Of a DNA stretch of 49,329 bases, positions 15,466 to 24,917 are shown in pieces. Origin of the DNA: JANJUB01 sp040081075 (GTDB taxonomy: Bacteria > Armatimonadota > Fimbriimonadia > Fimbriimonadales > Fimbriimonadaceae); NCBI GenBank assembly GCA_040081075.1, contig JBEBHJ010000021.1:1-49329 (forward strand), given 5' to 3'. The notes below the pieces were generated by a model that was not told where the DNA came from, searched no databases, and worked only from the letters and a program-made list of their open reading frames with translations. The position numbers and the translations under genes were made by a program. The first letter of the stretch is position 1. Every line of letters begins with the position of its first letter.

Positions 15466-15904
15466 GATTTCGTGCGCTGGCGAAGAGTTTGACCCCGATG
15501 AAGCCGAAGTCTTTTGCCACGTGCAGGGGCACGCACTCTACATACAGGTTGTTATCTTGTTCGTTGTGGCGAACGCGCTGGTGATCGCTTTCTGGTTCAA
15601 ACTCATAGGGGCCTCGCCTCTTGGGTTTATTGTAGTTCTGGCCTTGCTAAACGTTTATCTACACTTTCGGCTGCGTGAAGACATAGCGAAAGGGTTCTAC
15701 TTTGCCGGATTCGAACGGATCATCTATGTTAGATCGCCGAATGGTGAAAGTGTGGTCAAGGTTAGTGAGGTTAAGTACATCACGTTCGGTAAATACGGCT
15801 CAATTGTTCGGGAGAATCAGGCCTCCGTTCCGCTTCCTGGGCTGGGGAAAGATAATGAGGCTATGGAATCTTGGTTGAAGAATAAATTTCGGGCGCGATC
15901 TTGA
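15458..15904 (+). CDS. Small membrane protein, unknown
   Basis: 148 residues. Two adjacent membrane segments (about 30-50, IQVVILFVVANALVIAFWF, and 52-70, GFIVVLALLNVYLHF) are followed by a soluble beta-rich domain of about 75 residues. This arrangement resembles small PH-like membrane proteins, but I cannot assign one. It starts inside the stop of the DUF5522 gene, so it belongs to the operon 12950-15904. Confidence 0.6.
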   Translation: MSKISCAGEEFDPDEAEVFCHVQGHALYIQVVILFVVANALVIAFWFKLIGASPLGFIVVLALLNVYLHFRLREDIAKGFYFAGFERIIYVRSPNGESVVKVSEVKYITFGKYGSIVRENQASVPLPGLGKDNEAMESWLKNKFRARS

Positions 15905-15989
15905 CCTTGAGCGACTTTGCGGGCACCGGAATCGAAACTCCGCATCCTACGCAGAGAACCGTCCCCGCGACATAATAGATTAGCTCTAA

Positions 15990-18900
15990 ATGCGCCTCAA
16001 ACGAGTCCGAATCTTTGGCTTCAAAACGTTCGCCGACCGCACCGAATTTGATGTTTCCGGTGGGGTGATTGCGGTTGTTGGTCCGAATGGTTGTGGAAAA
16101 TCGAATTTGGTCGACGCCATTCTCTGGGGACTGGGCGAAGGTAATTCCCGCCAATTGCGGGCCCAAACTTCTCAAGACGTGATTTTTAGTGGAAGTTCAA
16201 AGCGCAAACCGGTCGGGTTTGCCGAAGTAACGCTCCTCTTTGACAATGAGGACGGAGCCCTACCGATTGAGTCCGCCGAAGTGGCAATCTCCCGTCGCTT
16301 AACGAGAGCGGGTGAAAGTGAATACTCGATAAATCGGCAAAGCTGTCGTTTGCGTGACGTTCTGGATTTGTTAACGGACTCAGGCTTGGGTCGTGCTGGA
16401 TATTCAATCGTTGGCCAAAAAGAGATTGACTCAGCGCTGGCTGCGAGCGCGGAGGACCGACGGTCCTGGATTGACGAGGCCGCCGGGGTTCAGCGGTATC
16501 GGGGGCGCAAGCAGGATTCTGCTCGGCGCCTAATTCAAGCTCAAAATCACCTCGAACGGGTGGCTGACATTGTTGCCGAAATCGAAACTCAGCGGGAGCC
16601 ATTGAAGGAAGAAGCCGAAGTCGCCCGTCGCTACCGCTCGATCATGCAGTCCCTTCGCGAGGTTGAGTCCAACCTCTTAGTTGTAGAAATTGCAAAAGCT
16701 AGCCACGAAGTCACGGCGCTTGAGGCAAAGGTGAGTAACTCCCAACGGCTCGCTGATACGGAAAATCTCCTGGCCGAAAGCCTTGATCGTCAAGCCGGGG
16801 AAACAGCATTGGAAGTTCGACGACTTGACGCTTCGTTGGATGAACTTCGCGCCAAACTCAGTGAGGCTCTGATGAAGGTTGAGCGGGCCGATGGAGCGAT
16901 CAAGCTATGTGAGCAAAAGCTCGCCAATCTGGATGATCTCGAGAAGAACTTAGATCACGAGGGTGGTCAAGGCAGCGAGCGCCTCACTGAAGCTCAACGG
17001 GAAATCGAATCTACATCCGCAGAGTTCAGGGAGGAGGAGAAAGCGCTTGACGAGTTGAGAACATTGCTTTCGGGTGCAGGGGAGCAAGCCGAGAAGCTTC
17101 GAAAGGAGCTGGCCGAACTGGATGCACAGCTCACTAAGGCGCGCGATCAGCACACCCAGCGCCTAAAGTTGGAAGCTGAGTCTGCCCACCGCGCTGAACG
17201 TCAAAAGTCCATTCGGCGCGAGCTCAAGGGGATTGTCGAGAGTCTGCCAGACCTCGTGAAGGGCCTGGCTGAGGTAGAGGCCGATCTGTCTGCGAAGGAA
17301 GCCTCTGTCAAGGAATCTGAGGCGCAAAGGCACAAGTTTTTATCAGACATCGAAGCGCTAAGAAAAGCTGAGACCGCCGAAGAAGCTGAGCGCCGAGAGC
17401 TCCTGGTTAGGCTCGGATCCCTTGAAGGCCGGCGGCAAGGGCTTGAGGCAACGATCGCTGAGCACGAGGGACTCAATCAAGGTGCGAAGGCGGTCCTTGA
17501 AATGGCGAAGGCTGGTCTCCTTCCCAATAACTACTGGCCCGTAGGCGAAGTGATCTCGGTCGAATCTGATTTAGCCCTGGCAATAGAAACCGCACTGGGA
17601 GGAGCAATCAATGACTTGATCGTGCCCCAAGAGTCCGATGCGAAAACCGCCATCAGTTTGTTGCGAGAGAATAGGTTGGGTAGAGCCACATTTCAGCCTA
17701 TCCCTCTCATGCGCCCACAAGAACCTAACAACGAATTTCGTCGAGTTGAAGGCGAGAGGGGAGTGATTGGGCGCGCAAGTGAGCTCATCGAGTGCGACAA
17801 TCGCTATCGACCCGTTTTGGATTCATTGCTGGGCCGCGTGCTTATCATAGAATCCCTTGATACCGCGCTAAAGCTGGCGAAGACTCAGGGATGGCATCGC
17901 TTAGTAACTGTGGAAGGCGAACTCATCACGAGCGGTGGAGCGGTAACCGGCGGCCAGGGTTCGAAGCAGCCGTATGGCGTAGTTCAAAGACGCGCGGATC
18001 TCAAAGAACTGGAACGCGAGGGCCACGGCATCCAGAAGAGGCTCGCAACATTTGATGCGGCTGACGAAAAGCGAAAACTTCATCGCGAGAAGCTGGAAGA
18101 GGAACTTAGTAAGTGGGCCGACGGGCATCGGGAGTTAGAATCAGAGCTCACGGAGTCGCGAAAGTGGCGCAATCAAGTCGCGGATGAGGTGCAAGGCACT
18201 GAGAGGGCAAAACAGAAGCTAGAGCAAGAACTTCAGGCCCTTCAACCTGATCTATTGGGCCAGATCGCCGAAGTTAACATCCCCCAAATCGAAGCAAAAC
18301 GCGACGAATTGCTGAAAGTATTGGCTGCCCGATCGGCTGACTCTGATTCTGCAAAAGAGCGCCTTAGAGAATCTGAAACTCGTCTCTCTCAAGCTCAGCT
18401 TCGCATGATCTTGGCTCAAAAACGCCTAGCCGCCGCCGTAGAACACGAAGTAATGCGGGCCAAGCGAATCGCCAATCTGCAGCCCGAGCGCGACAAAGTC
18501 CTTAGAGAACTAGAGTCGGCTCAAAAGCATCTCGCCGATGCCGAAGTTGATCGTGACGAAGCCGCCGTGGGCGTGGAGCGAGCTGGCGAGAAAAGGACAC
18601 AACTCCAAGAGAGCCAAGGAGAGCTCCTGGACAAAGCGCGGCTCGCCCGGCAAAACGCGAACAAGAGTCTAGAGGAATCCCATCAGGCCGAACTTGGTCG
18701 CGCTCGGGCCGAGGCGAGGAAAGCCAACTCCGTCCAACGCTTGCTCGAGGAATACAGCATTTCGGAAGAGGATGCCCTTGCTCTCGCTCCGGGGGTCGAA
18801 GTTCTATCTGATGCCGCGACGATGGTTGGCAGGCTAAGAAGAGAATTGCGCTCAATGGGCGAGGTCAATCTCGGTGCCATTGAAGCTTACGAGCGGCTCA

Positions 18901-19490
18901 CCACCCGGTATGACGAACTGACGACGCAACGTGAGGATATCTTGGCCAGCATCGAACAGGTGAACGCCAGCATAAGAGAGCTCGATAAGCTCACAAGAGA
19001 GAAGTTCATCACCACTTTTGAAGCGGTTCAAGAGGCGTTTGCCGCTCTCTTTCAGCAGCTCTTTGGTGGCGGCGAAGGCGCGCTGCGTTTAGCCAACACC
19101 GAAAACCTTCTTGATTCAGGGATTGATATTGACGTGCAACTGCCAGGCAAAAAGAAACAACGCCTAGAGCTTCTCTCAGGAGGCGAGCGCAGTCTTTGTG
19201 CGACAGCCTTCCTCTTCGCACTTCTAAAAGTCAAGCCATCGCCGTTGGTTGTTCTGGACGAGGTCGATGCTCCGCTTGATGGCCGCAACGTTGAACGATT
19301 TGTGTCAATGCTTCACGATTTCTCGAAACTCAGCCAATTTATCGTGATCACGCACAATCCAGCCACCATCGAATCAGCTCCGGTTTGGCTTGGAGTGACG
19401 ATGTCCGAGCCGGGCGTGTCATCTCTGGTTCCATCACGAATTGCTGCCGTTCAAAAGGAGGATGCCAATGTTGAAGCTTTGGTCTTATGA
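15990..19490 (+). CDS. smc: Chromosome segregation protein SMC
   Basis: 1166 residues, the normal length. Walker A GPNGCGKSNLVDAI is near residue 33. Long coiled coils occupy about 165-500 and 670-1000. The hinge (about 515-660) has LPNNYWPVGEVI...ALGGAINDLIV and the glycine-rich ITSGGAVTGGQ. The C-terminal head carries the ABC signature LSGGERSLCATAFLF and Walker B LVVLDEVDAPLD with the D-loop. Smc works as a dimer with ScpA and ScpB to compact and segregate DNA; neither partner gene is in this window. The end overlaps the start of the GH20 gene by 23 bp. Confidence 0.95.
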   Translation: MRLKRVRIFGFKTFADRTEFDVSGGVIAVVGPNGCGKSNLVDAILWGLGEGNSRQLRAQTSQDVIFSGSSKRKPVGFAEVTLLFDNEDGALPIESAEVAISRRLTRAGESEYSINRQSCRLRDVLDLLTDSGLGRAGYSIVGQKEIDSALAASAEDRRSWIDEAAGVQRYRGRKQDSARRLIQAQNHLERVADIVAEIETQREPLKEEAEVARRYRSIMQSLREVESNLLVVEIAKASHEVTALEAKVSNSQRLADTENLLAESLDRQAGETALEVRRLDASLDELRAKLSEALMKVERADGAIKLCEQKLANLDDLEKNLDHEGGQGSERLTEAQREIESTSAEFREEEKALDELRTLLSGAGEQAEKLRKELAELDAQLTKARDQHTQRLKLEAESAHRAERQKSIRRELKGIVESLPDLVKGLAEVEADLSAKEASVKESEAQRHKFLSDIEALRKAETAEEAERRELLVRLGSLEGRRQGLEATIAEHEGLNQGAKAVLEMAKAGLLPNNYWPVGEVISVESDLALAIETALGGAINDLIVPQESDAKTAISLLRENRLGRATFQPIPLMRPQEPNNEFRRVEGERGVIGRASELIECDNRYRPVLDSLLGRVLIIESLDTALKLAKTQGWHRLVTVEGELITSGGAVTGGQGSKQPYGVVQRRADLKELEREGHGIQKRLATFDAADEKRKLHREKLEEELSKWADGHRELESELTESRKWRNQVADEVQGTERAKQKLEQELQALQPDLLGQIAEVNIPQIEAKRDELLKVLAARSADSDSAKERLRESETRLSQAQLRMILAQKRLAAAVEHEVMRAKRIANLQPERDKVLRELESAQKHLADAEVDRDEAAVGVERAGEKRTQLQESQGELLDKARLARQNANKSLEESHQAELGRARAEARKANSVQRLLEEYSISEEDALALAPGVEVLSDAATMVGRLRRELRSMGEVNLGAIEAYERLTTRYDELTTQREDILASIEQVNASIRELDKLTREKFITTFEAVQEAFAALFQQLFGGGEGALRLANTENLLDSGIDIDVQLPGKKKQRLELLSGGERSLCATAFLFALLKVKPSPLVVLDEVDAPLDGRNVERFVSMLHDFSKLSQFIVITHNPATIESAPVWLGVTMSEPGVSSLVPSRIAAVQKEDANVEALVL

Positions 19491-20922
19491 TCTTGCCCGT
19501 GAACAGTGCCCAACCGAAGAGTTCCTACACCGACTGTGCCACCTAACCCAAGACTCCGGGTACGACGGCATTGGGCTCTATATGGAGCATCGATTTGCTT
19601 ATCCGTCAGCCCCTTGGGCCCACGGCCGAGAATCACTGCAGCCTGAAGTAGTGGCCCGGTTGCAAAATCAGTTTCCCAGCCTGCAAATTATCCCGTTCAT
19701 CAATCTGCTTGGACATTGCGAGGGCTTCATTTATACTGAAGAAGGGAAGTCGTTTGCAGAGGAGAGATTCAAGGGGCTCCAGGCTTGCCCTTCAAATCCG
19801 GGATTCAGAGAGTTTGCGCGGGGGATTTTGCAAGACACCCTTAACTGTTTCGATTCACACATTGTTCACATTGGAGGCGACGAAACGGCGCAATTGGCTC
19901 AATGTCCCTCGTGCTCGGGGAAAAGCAAAGCCGAACTCTTCGCCAATCACTTCCTACCCCTGATTCAAGCTGTTATTGATGCAGGCCGGCGACCCGCGAT
20001 TTGGGCAGATATGGTTCTAGAGCACCCAGAACTGTTGGAAGTGATCCCAAAAGAAACCCTATTGTTCGATTGGCAATACTTCGACGGTTTCAAAGAGACC
20101 ACGCCTCGGTTGCTGGCGGCCGGATTTGAGGTCGTTTGCTGCCCGACCTTGCATACCTATAATGCCGCCTGGATGCACGTAGATCGAAGCCAAGCGAATC
20201 TGGAGGAAGCCATTGCCCAAGATGGAAAATTGGGTGTATGTCTTACAACATGGGAGTGCGCGCTGATGGGCAACTACTTGACCCTTACCCCAGCAATCAA
20301 AAACGCTGGGCGTCAACTATGTGGAGTTGAGCCCAAGCCGCTAAGCGATTGGGATAGGCTAATGGGAATTGAGCTGGAAAAGCTCGGCGGTCCTTTTGCG
20401 GTCAGTAGGATCCGCAGCGGCCTCAAATGTCGCCTGTTGTTGTATTCAAATCCGTTCTTAGCGTGGATGCACCACGCGAGCGAGCTGTTTGGGCCAATCG
20501 GGGATGAGGCGCTAAAAATCGCGGATCACGCTATCGCCGTGGCGCCAGATGTTAGTTGCCGTGGAGTCGCCGTATTTGTGTACAAGGCCATCGAGTTCGT
20601 TCGCCTTGCCGAACAAGCCCGGCAAGCCTATGCAAACGAACTCCCAGGCGTGGCGGCGGCAACTCTGAGCCCGTGTCGCCAGATCTTTGATGATCTAGAA
20701 AAGGTCGCTCGTGCGACATTGTTGAACGCAGGAGGCTCCATGGCTGATATTGAGCGATGCCGGGCTGCTCGAAAGCACGTTGAGACAGTTATTCTGCGCA
20801 TCAAAGAGTATGGCGACGGTCAACTCGGCTACTTGCCTGCTTTCGAAATCTTAACTCATCCCAAATTTATGCCCCACGATCAAGGGTCATGGTGGCTGAT
20901 CAACAAATGGGCGAACGAGTAG
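19468..20922 (+). CDS. GH20-like beta-N-acetylhexosaminidase
   Basis: 484 residues from ATG 19468, placed 6 nt after AGGAGG (19456-19461). ATG 19462 is too close to that site. The catalytic pair of family 20, Asp-Glu in HIGGDET, is at D138-E139. It is preceded by a TIM-barrel start (DGIGLYMEHRFAY, PFINLLGHCEGF) and followed by WADM and LFDWQYFDGF as later barrel strands. There is no signal peptide, so it is likely cytosolic and may act on N-acetylglucosamine from cell wall or imported glycans. A conserved cysteine cluster CPSCSGK follows the active site. The convergent amidase gene begins at the next base. Confidence 0.75.
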   Translation: MLKLWSYDLAREQCPTEEFLHRLCHLTQDSGYDGIGLYMEHRFAYPSAPWAHGRESLQPEVVARLQNQFPSLQIIPFINLLGHCEGFIYTEEGKSFAEERFKGLQACPSNPGFREFARGILQDTLNCFDSHIVHIGGDETAQLAQCPSCSGKSKAELFANHFLPLIQAVIDAGRRPAIWADMVLEHPELLEVIPKETLLFDWQYFDGFKETTPRLLAAGFEVVCCPTLHTYNAAWMHVDRSQANLEEAIAQDGKLGVCLTTWECALMGNYLTLTPAIKNAGRQLCGVEPKPLSDWDRLMGIELEKLGGPFAVSRIRSGLKCRLLLYSNPFLAWMHHASELFGPIGDEALKIADHAIAVAPDVSCRGVAVFVYKAIEFVRLAEQARQAYANELPGVAAATLSPCRQIFDDLEKVARATLLNAGGSMADIERCRAARKHVETVILRIKEYGDGQLGYLPAFEILTHPKFMPHDQGSWWLINKWANE

Positions 20923-22290
20923 CTAGACTGGCCGCTTTAGATGCCAATCGGTTTCTCGCTGGAAAGCAATCGTCATTTGGTAGCAGCGATCCTCACGCAT
21001 CGCAGGGGCGATAAACTGGCCCCCCAACGGCGAACCATCTTCGAACCCAATGGGGAACGCCATCGCGGGCCAGCCGAGAAGATTTGACGGGCCGCCGTCG
21101 CCGCCCATGTCTACCCACGTCTCCGAAAACAGTTTGTCAATCGGCGGTCCGGGATGATAGAAGGTGGGAGTGAAAATCACATCGCATTTATCCCAAATCT
21201 CATTAGCCTTCAGGGCTTCGGTGCGGAACCGCAGCGCCCACAAATAGTCAACGGCTCTTGTTTCCATAGCCGCTGCAAATCCGGCGACCTGGTGTATATC
21301 CGCGAGTTTGTCAAAATCCGGCCCTTTGATGAAGTGCTCGTGAGCGCTTGCGCCTTCAGCATCCACAATAATCCCAACGGCAGCATCGTAAGGCATTTTT
21401 GGATAGGAAACTTCGACAACTTCGTGTCCGAGTTTCTTGAAGACGGCGATAGCGTCCGCATAAGCCTTCTTGCAGACTTCAGCCTTACTATCTTTAAACT
21501 CGTCTTTCAAGAGCCCAATCCTCAGTTTTGGGTTACGCCGCTTCAAATTTAGTTTATCTTTGAACGTCGATGGGTCCTTTTCATCGTAGCCAGCAATAGC
21601 TTCCAACACGATTCCGCAATCTTCCGCGCTACGGCACATTGGACCGATCTTGTCAAGGGTCCAGCACAGAGCCATCGCGCCGTATCGGCTCACTCGACCG
21701 TAGGTCGGGCGGAACCCGGTTAGGCCATTAAACGCTGACGGGCATGTGATAGACCCGCTCGTTTCACTTCCAAGGCTGAAACCGACGCACCCCAGTGCTG
21801 TTGCCGCTCCTGAACCGCTACTCGAGCCACCGGCCCATCGATTCTTGTCAAAGGCCGAAGCGCACGCTCCCGTCGCGCTGGCCCAGGGCACGTTATAGTT
21901 ACCGCCACCGGCCAGCTCGATCATGGCCAACTTGGCCACCAATATCGCGCCGTGTCCCCTGAGTTTGGCGATAGGCGTCGCATCGTACGGGAACTGCTGC
22001 ATTTCATGGCCCGGCGAGCCCCAGCGAGTTGGATAGCCCTTGGCCGAAAGTAAATCTTTAGCCCCATAAGGAATGCCGTGGAGCAAACTCTTAGCCGAGT
22101 TCATCTCTTTGTCGGCTAAGGCAGCGCTAGCCAAGGCTTCTTCGGTACACATTTGGGCCACGGCATTATGTGCTCGACCCAGGCTCAATAGCCGACCGAC
22201 ATAGTTTTGCGTGAGCTCGGTGCTGCTGATTTTCTTGCGGCGCAAGGCGGCGGCTGTTTCCTTGATGCTAGAGAAGGGGTTGAAGCTCAT
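20923..22290 (-). CDS. Amidase signature family enzyme
   Basis: 455 residues. The Ser-cisSer-Lys triad is visible: K78 in GIPYGAKD, the serine-rich turn GGSSSGSG at about 154-161, and the nucleophile S180 in GSETSGSI. This last differs from the usual DTGGSIR, so its substrate may differ from GatA. Length agrees with stand-alone amidases. It could hydrolyse an amide or carbamate. The ATG overlaps the stop of a small Tat protein by 4 bp. The gene ends at the very base where the convergent GH20 gene ends. Confidence 0.8.
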   Translation of the reverse strand: MSFNPFSSIKETAAALRRKKISSTELTQNYVGRLLSLGRAHNAVAQMCTEEALASAALADKEMNSAKSLLHGIPYGAKDLLSAKGYPTRWGSPGHEMQQFPYDATPIAKLRGHGAILVAKLAMIELAGGGNYNVPWASATGACASAFDKNRWAGGSSSGSGAATALGCVGFSLGSETSGSITCPSAFNGLTGFRPTYGRVSRYGAMALCWTLDKIGPMCRSAEDCGIVLEAIAGYDEKDPSTFKDKLNLKRRNPKLRIGLLKDEFKDSKAEVCKKAYADAIAVFKKLGHEVVEVSYPKMPYDAAVGIIVDAEGASAHEHFIKGPDFDKLADIHQVAGFAAAMETRAVDYLWALRFRTEALKANEIWDKCDVIFTPTFYHPGPPIDKLFSETWVDMGGDGGPSNLLGWPAMAFPIGFEDGSPLGGQFIAPAMREDRCYQMTIAFQRETDWHLKRPV

Positions 22291-22550
22291 TTTCCCCCCG
22301 CCGGGCTGACCCGATAAACCGTGGCTGGCTCGCTATTTTCGGGCAGCTTGAACTCTTCCCGCGCCTTAAGGGTAGCGGCGGTGTATTCAAGGTTAGCTTT
22401 CAGCTTAGCCTTCGCCTCCTCACTCAAAGGCTTAGCCAGGTTCCTTGTGAACTTACTGAGGTCGTCTTGGGCGGTTGAAGCGAGCGCGGGCAATGATGCG
22501 GCGGCGGCGGCCGCTCCGGACAAAAACTCGCGTCTGGTTGGTTTCGGCAT
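22287..22550 (-). CDS. Small twin-arginine-signal protein
   Basis: 87 residues. The start has a Tat motif TRREFLSG and a hydrophobic AAAAAASLPALAS with a likely cleavage site after ALAS. The mature part, about 60 residues, is helical and lysine-rich (KPLSEEAKAKLKANL). It shares ATGA with the amidase gene. In Armatimonadota-like genomes such small Tat proteins often precede the enzyme they accompany, but I know no family. It may be a partner exported with, or for, the amidase. Confidence 0.65.
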   Translation of the reverse strand: MPKPTRREFLSGAAAAAASLPALASTAQDDLSKFTRNLAKPLSEEAKAKLKANLEYTAATLKAREEFKLPENSEPATVYRVSPAGGK

Positions 22551-22587
22551 GCGTGATGTTCTACCCTAAATGCCTAAGGGCGGAACG

Positions 22588-22616
22588 CAAAAGGAGGCAC
22601 CAAATCCGGTGCCTCC
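22588..22616 (-). terminator. Rho-independent terminator
   Basis: On the minus strand a perfect 9-bp stem (GGAGGCACC / GGTGCCTCC, loop 6 nt) is followed by a run of four T. It lies after icd and before the Tat-amidase operon, so it likely ends the icd transcript. Confidence 0.7.
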
Positions 22617-22747
22617 TCCCGCCTCCTCAAGCGAGGAATTCTTACGCCGCGAGTCGAAGCGCCGCTGCTCTGTCTGCCGCATTTTGAACCTAAAACGGCC
22701 AAACTCACCGGAATTTACGTTTCCATTTGGGGTGTTGGAGAAAGTTT

Positions 22748-22903
22748 TTGGGGTCAAAAACGTTTCGCTTGACCCCAAGAATGTTTCCCGCGAGATCAGG
22801 ACCCCATGGTTTGGCCTCAAAAACAATTGGCTTGACCCCAAGAATCTTTCGCTTGGGGTCAAAAACAATGGTCTTGGGCTCAAAAAGTTTCTCCTTGAGC
22901 CCA
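22748..22903. repeat. Array of three similar hairpins
   Basis: Three hairpins with related arms follow the end of icd. They are TTGGGGTCAA/TTGACCCCAA (22748-22757 and 22769-22778), TTGACCCCAAG/CTTGGGGTCAA (22832-22842 and 22852-22862) and TGGGCTCAA/TTGAGCCCA (22875-22883 and 22895-22903). Loops are 9-11 nt. Spacers repeat AAAAAC and GAATNTTTC. A fourth, imperfect copy (TTGGCCTCAAAAAC) lies near 22811. A long open frame crosses the array on either strand only because of the repeats. Confidence 0.65.
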
Positions 22904-22924
22904 CCTGGGGAGCGCGGTTGGCTC

Positions 22925-24241
22925 TTACATATTCGCGATGATGTTATCCCCGAATTCGCTGCATTTGATTTCGGTTGCGCCTTCCATCAGGCGAGCGAAG
23001 TCGTAAGTGACGCGCTTTGAGCTGATGGCGCCTTCAACGCCCTTGATAATCAGGTCGGCAGCTTCGTTCCATTTCATATAGCGGAACATCATTTCGCCGC
23101 TGAGAATCACGCTGCAGGGGTTGACCTTATCGAGCCCGGCGTACTTGGGAGCGGTGCCGTGGGTAGCTTCAAAAATAGCGTGGCCCGAGATATAATTCAA
23201 GTTGCCACCCGGAGCAATTCCTATTCCACCAACTTGGGCGGCAAGAGCATCGCTGATGTAATCGCCGTTTAGGTTGAGTGTGGCGACCACATCGTATTCC
23301 TTCGGCCTAAGCAGAATCTGCTGCAAGAAAGCATCGGCAATCGCGTCCTTGATGATGATTCCCGCGCCGGGTTTGCCTTCGGGAATGACGCACCAAGGGC
23401 CGCCGTCAAGCTCGACCGCGCCAAAGAACTTCTTCGCCACATCGTATCCCCAATCGCGGAATCCTCCCTCGGTGAACTTCATAATATTGCCCTTATGAAC
23501 CAAAGTGACGCTCTTTTGACCCGTGGCGATCGCGTAATCAATGGCGGAGTAAACAAGGCGTTCGGTGCCAAAATAGCTCACCGGCTTAAGGCCGACGCCG
23601 ACGTTGAGGCCGCCGCATGACCACTTTGTGATGTCGCGTGGAGGCATGCCTATAGCTTCAAGCTTCGCGTTCCATTCAACCGACTTCTCAACCGTTCCAA
23701 ATCGAATTTTGCTGAATTCTTTGGGAAAGTTCTCGGCAAAGAAGTTAAGAACCTTCTCCGACTCTGCCGAACCGCCCTCGAACTCGATTCCCGCGTAAAT
23801 GTCTTCTGTGTTCTCACGAAAGATCACCATATCAACTGCCCCCGGGTCTTTAACCGGAGATGGAACTCCCGTAAACCAACGAACCGGCCTCAGGCAAACG
23901 TATAGATCAAGAATTTGGCGCAAGGCGACGTTGAGAGACCGAATGCCTCCGCCAACGGGAGTAGTAAGCGGACCCTTAATGCCCACCAGATACTGGTTGA
24001 AAGCATCAAGAGTCTCATCGGGAAGCCAGTTCCCGGTTTGGTTGAAGGCCTTTTCACCAGCCAGAACCTCCTTCCACTCAATCTTTCGCTCGCCCCCGTA
24101 GGCTTTGGCTACCGCAGCATCCAAAACGCGAACGCTGGAAGCCCAGATATCCGCTCCCGTGCCATCCCCCTCGATGAAGGGAATAATGGGATCGTTCGGC
24201 ACGTTAAGGCCGGAAGGGGTCATTGAAATCGCGCTTGCCAT
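22925..24241 (-). CDS. icd: NADP-dependent isocitrate dehydrogenase
   Basis: 438 residues. It begins PIIPFIEGDGTGADIW and has the substrate loop GGGIRSLNVALRQ (with the serine that is phosphorylated in E. coli Icd), VIFRENTEDIYAGIE, and THKGNIMKFTEG-type (LVHKGNIMKFTEG). EATHGTAPKYAG is the adenine-binding loop. The homodimeric enzyme converts isocitrate to 2-oxoglutarate and NADPH in the TCA cycle. Monocistronic: terminator and hairpins downstream, divergent VOC gene 85 bp upstream. Confidence 0.9.
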   Translation of the reverse strand: MASAISMTPSGLNVPNDPIIPFIEGDGTGADIWASSVRVLDAAVAKAYGGERKIEWKEVLAGEKAFNQTGNWLPDETLDAFNQYLVGIKGPLTTPVGGGIRSLNVALRQILDLYVCLRPVRWFTGVPSPVKDPGAVDMVIFRENTEDIYAGIEFEGGSAESEKVLNFFAENFPKEFSKIRFGTVEKSVEWNAKLEAIGMPPRDITKWSCGGLNVGVGLKPVSYFGTERLVYSAIDYAIATGQKSVTLVHKGNIMKFTEGGFRDWGYDVAKKFFGAVELDGGPWCVIPEGKPGAGIIIKDAIADAFLQQILLRPKEYDVVATLNLNGDYISDALAAQVGGIGIAPGGNLNYISGHAIFEATHGTAPKYAGLDKVNPCSVILSGEMMFRYMKWNEAADLIIKGVEGAISSKRVTYDFARLMEGATEIKCSEFGDNIIANM

Positions 24242-24326
24242 AGGGTTTAAGGATACCGCCTTGGGGCAATGTTGAAACCGTAACCCATGCGTCGCCGCGG
24301 TCGTTGGCAGGTACGATACGAGCTAC

Positions 24327-24917
24327 GTGGCAATCCTTAACTCTATCACTCCCCTGGTCCCAACGGGCGGAAGCCTCGCCGAAGCTCTTGCTTTCTACAC
24401 CCAACAAATGGGTTTCACTGTGGTTTGGCAAGGTGAGAACATGGCCGGAATTCGCCGGGATAGCATCGCTTTCAATCTCGTCGTAAGCGATAACATGGAG
24501 TGGATTGAAAACTCCAGTTTCAGCATTGGAACCTCGAACCTTGATGCATTGTACGAAGAATATAAGGGAATGGCCGCGAATGTTGGCCCACTTGAGTTGA
24601 AGTTTTGGGGCAGGCGGGAATTTCACATCATTCTGCCCTCCGGCGTTTGCTTACAGTTCTTCCAGGCGGAGACGATAGGCAATGCCGTTGCCGAATGTGA
24701 CGGATTCTCCGCTCAACCCGGGCTGGCTGAGAAATGCTCTCTCAGAAAGCCACGCCTCGTTCGGTCCCGCCCCTTTTTGAAGCTTCGCGGCACGATTTAC
24801 CGTCGCCCCAAAGTAGTCACTGATACCGTTGCAGGTCATAACCAGGGCCGGACCCTCATGGAGGCCAAGCTTAACCGCCAAACCAGACTGCGGAACTTGC
24901 TTGAGAATACGCATTGA
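24327..24917 (+). CDS. VOC (glyoxalase/bleomycin-resistance) family protein with long antisense tail
   Basis: From GTG 24327 the first 113 residues match one vicinal-oxygen-chelate domain: SLAEALAFYTQQMGFTVVW at the start, IAFNLVVSDN, FSIGTSNLDALYEEYK, and ending IILPSGVCLQFFQ, the usual domain end. The frame then stays open for about 80 more residues (to 196) across the 3' end of the opposite-strand cyclase gene. The tail is basic and looks like translated antisense of that gene. A stop has probably been lost, or the tail is real; no stop near 24670 exists in the frame. Confidence 0.6.
   Translation: MAILNSITPLVPTGGSLAEALAFYTQQMGFTVVWQGENMAGIRRDSIAFNLVVSDNMEWIENSSFSIGTSNLDALYEEYKGMAANVGPLELKFWGRREFHIILPSGVCLQFFQAETIGNAVAECDGFSAQPGLAEKCSLRKPRLVRSRPFLKLRGTIYRRPKVVTDTVAGHNQGRTLMEAKLNRQTRLRNLLENTH

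Noticed and set aside
22566..22904. Serine/phenylalanine-rich reading frames across the hairpin array
   Set aside because: The apparent repeats in the protein come from the tandem DNA hairpins; a terminator is located within the frame.
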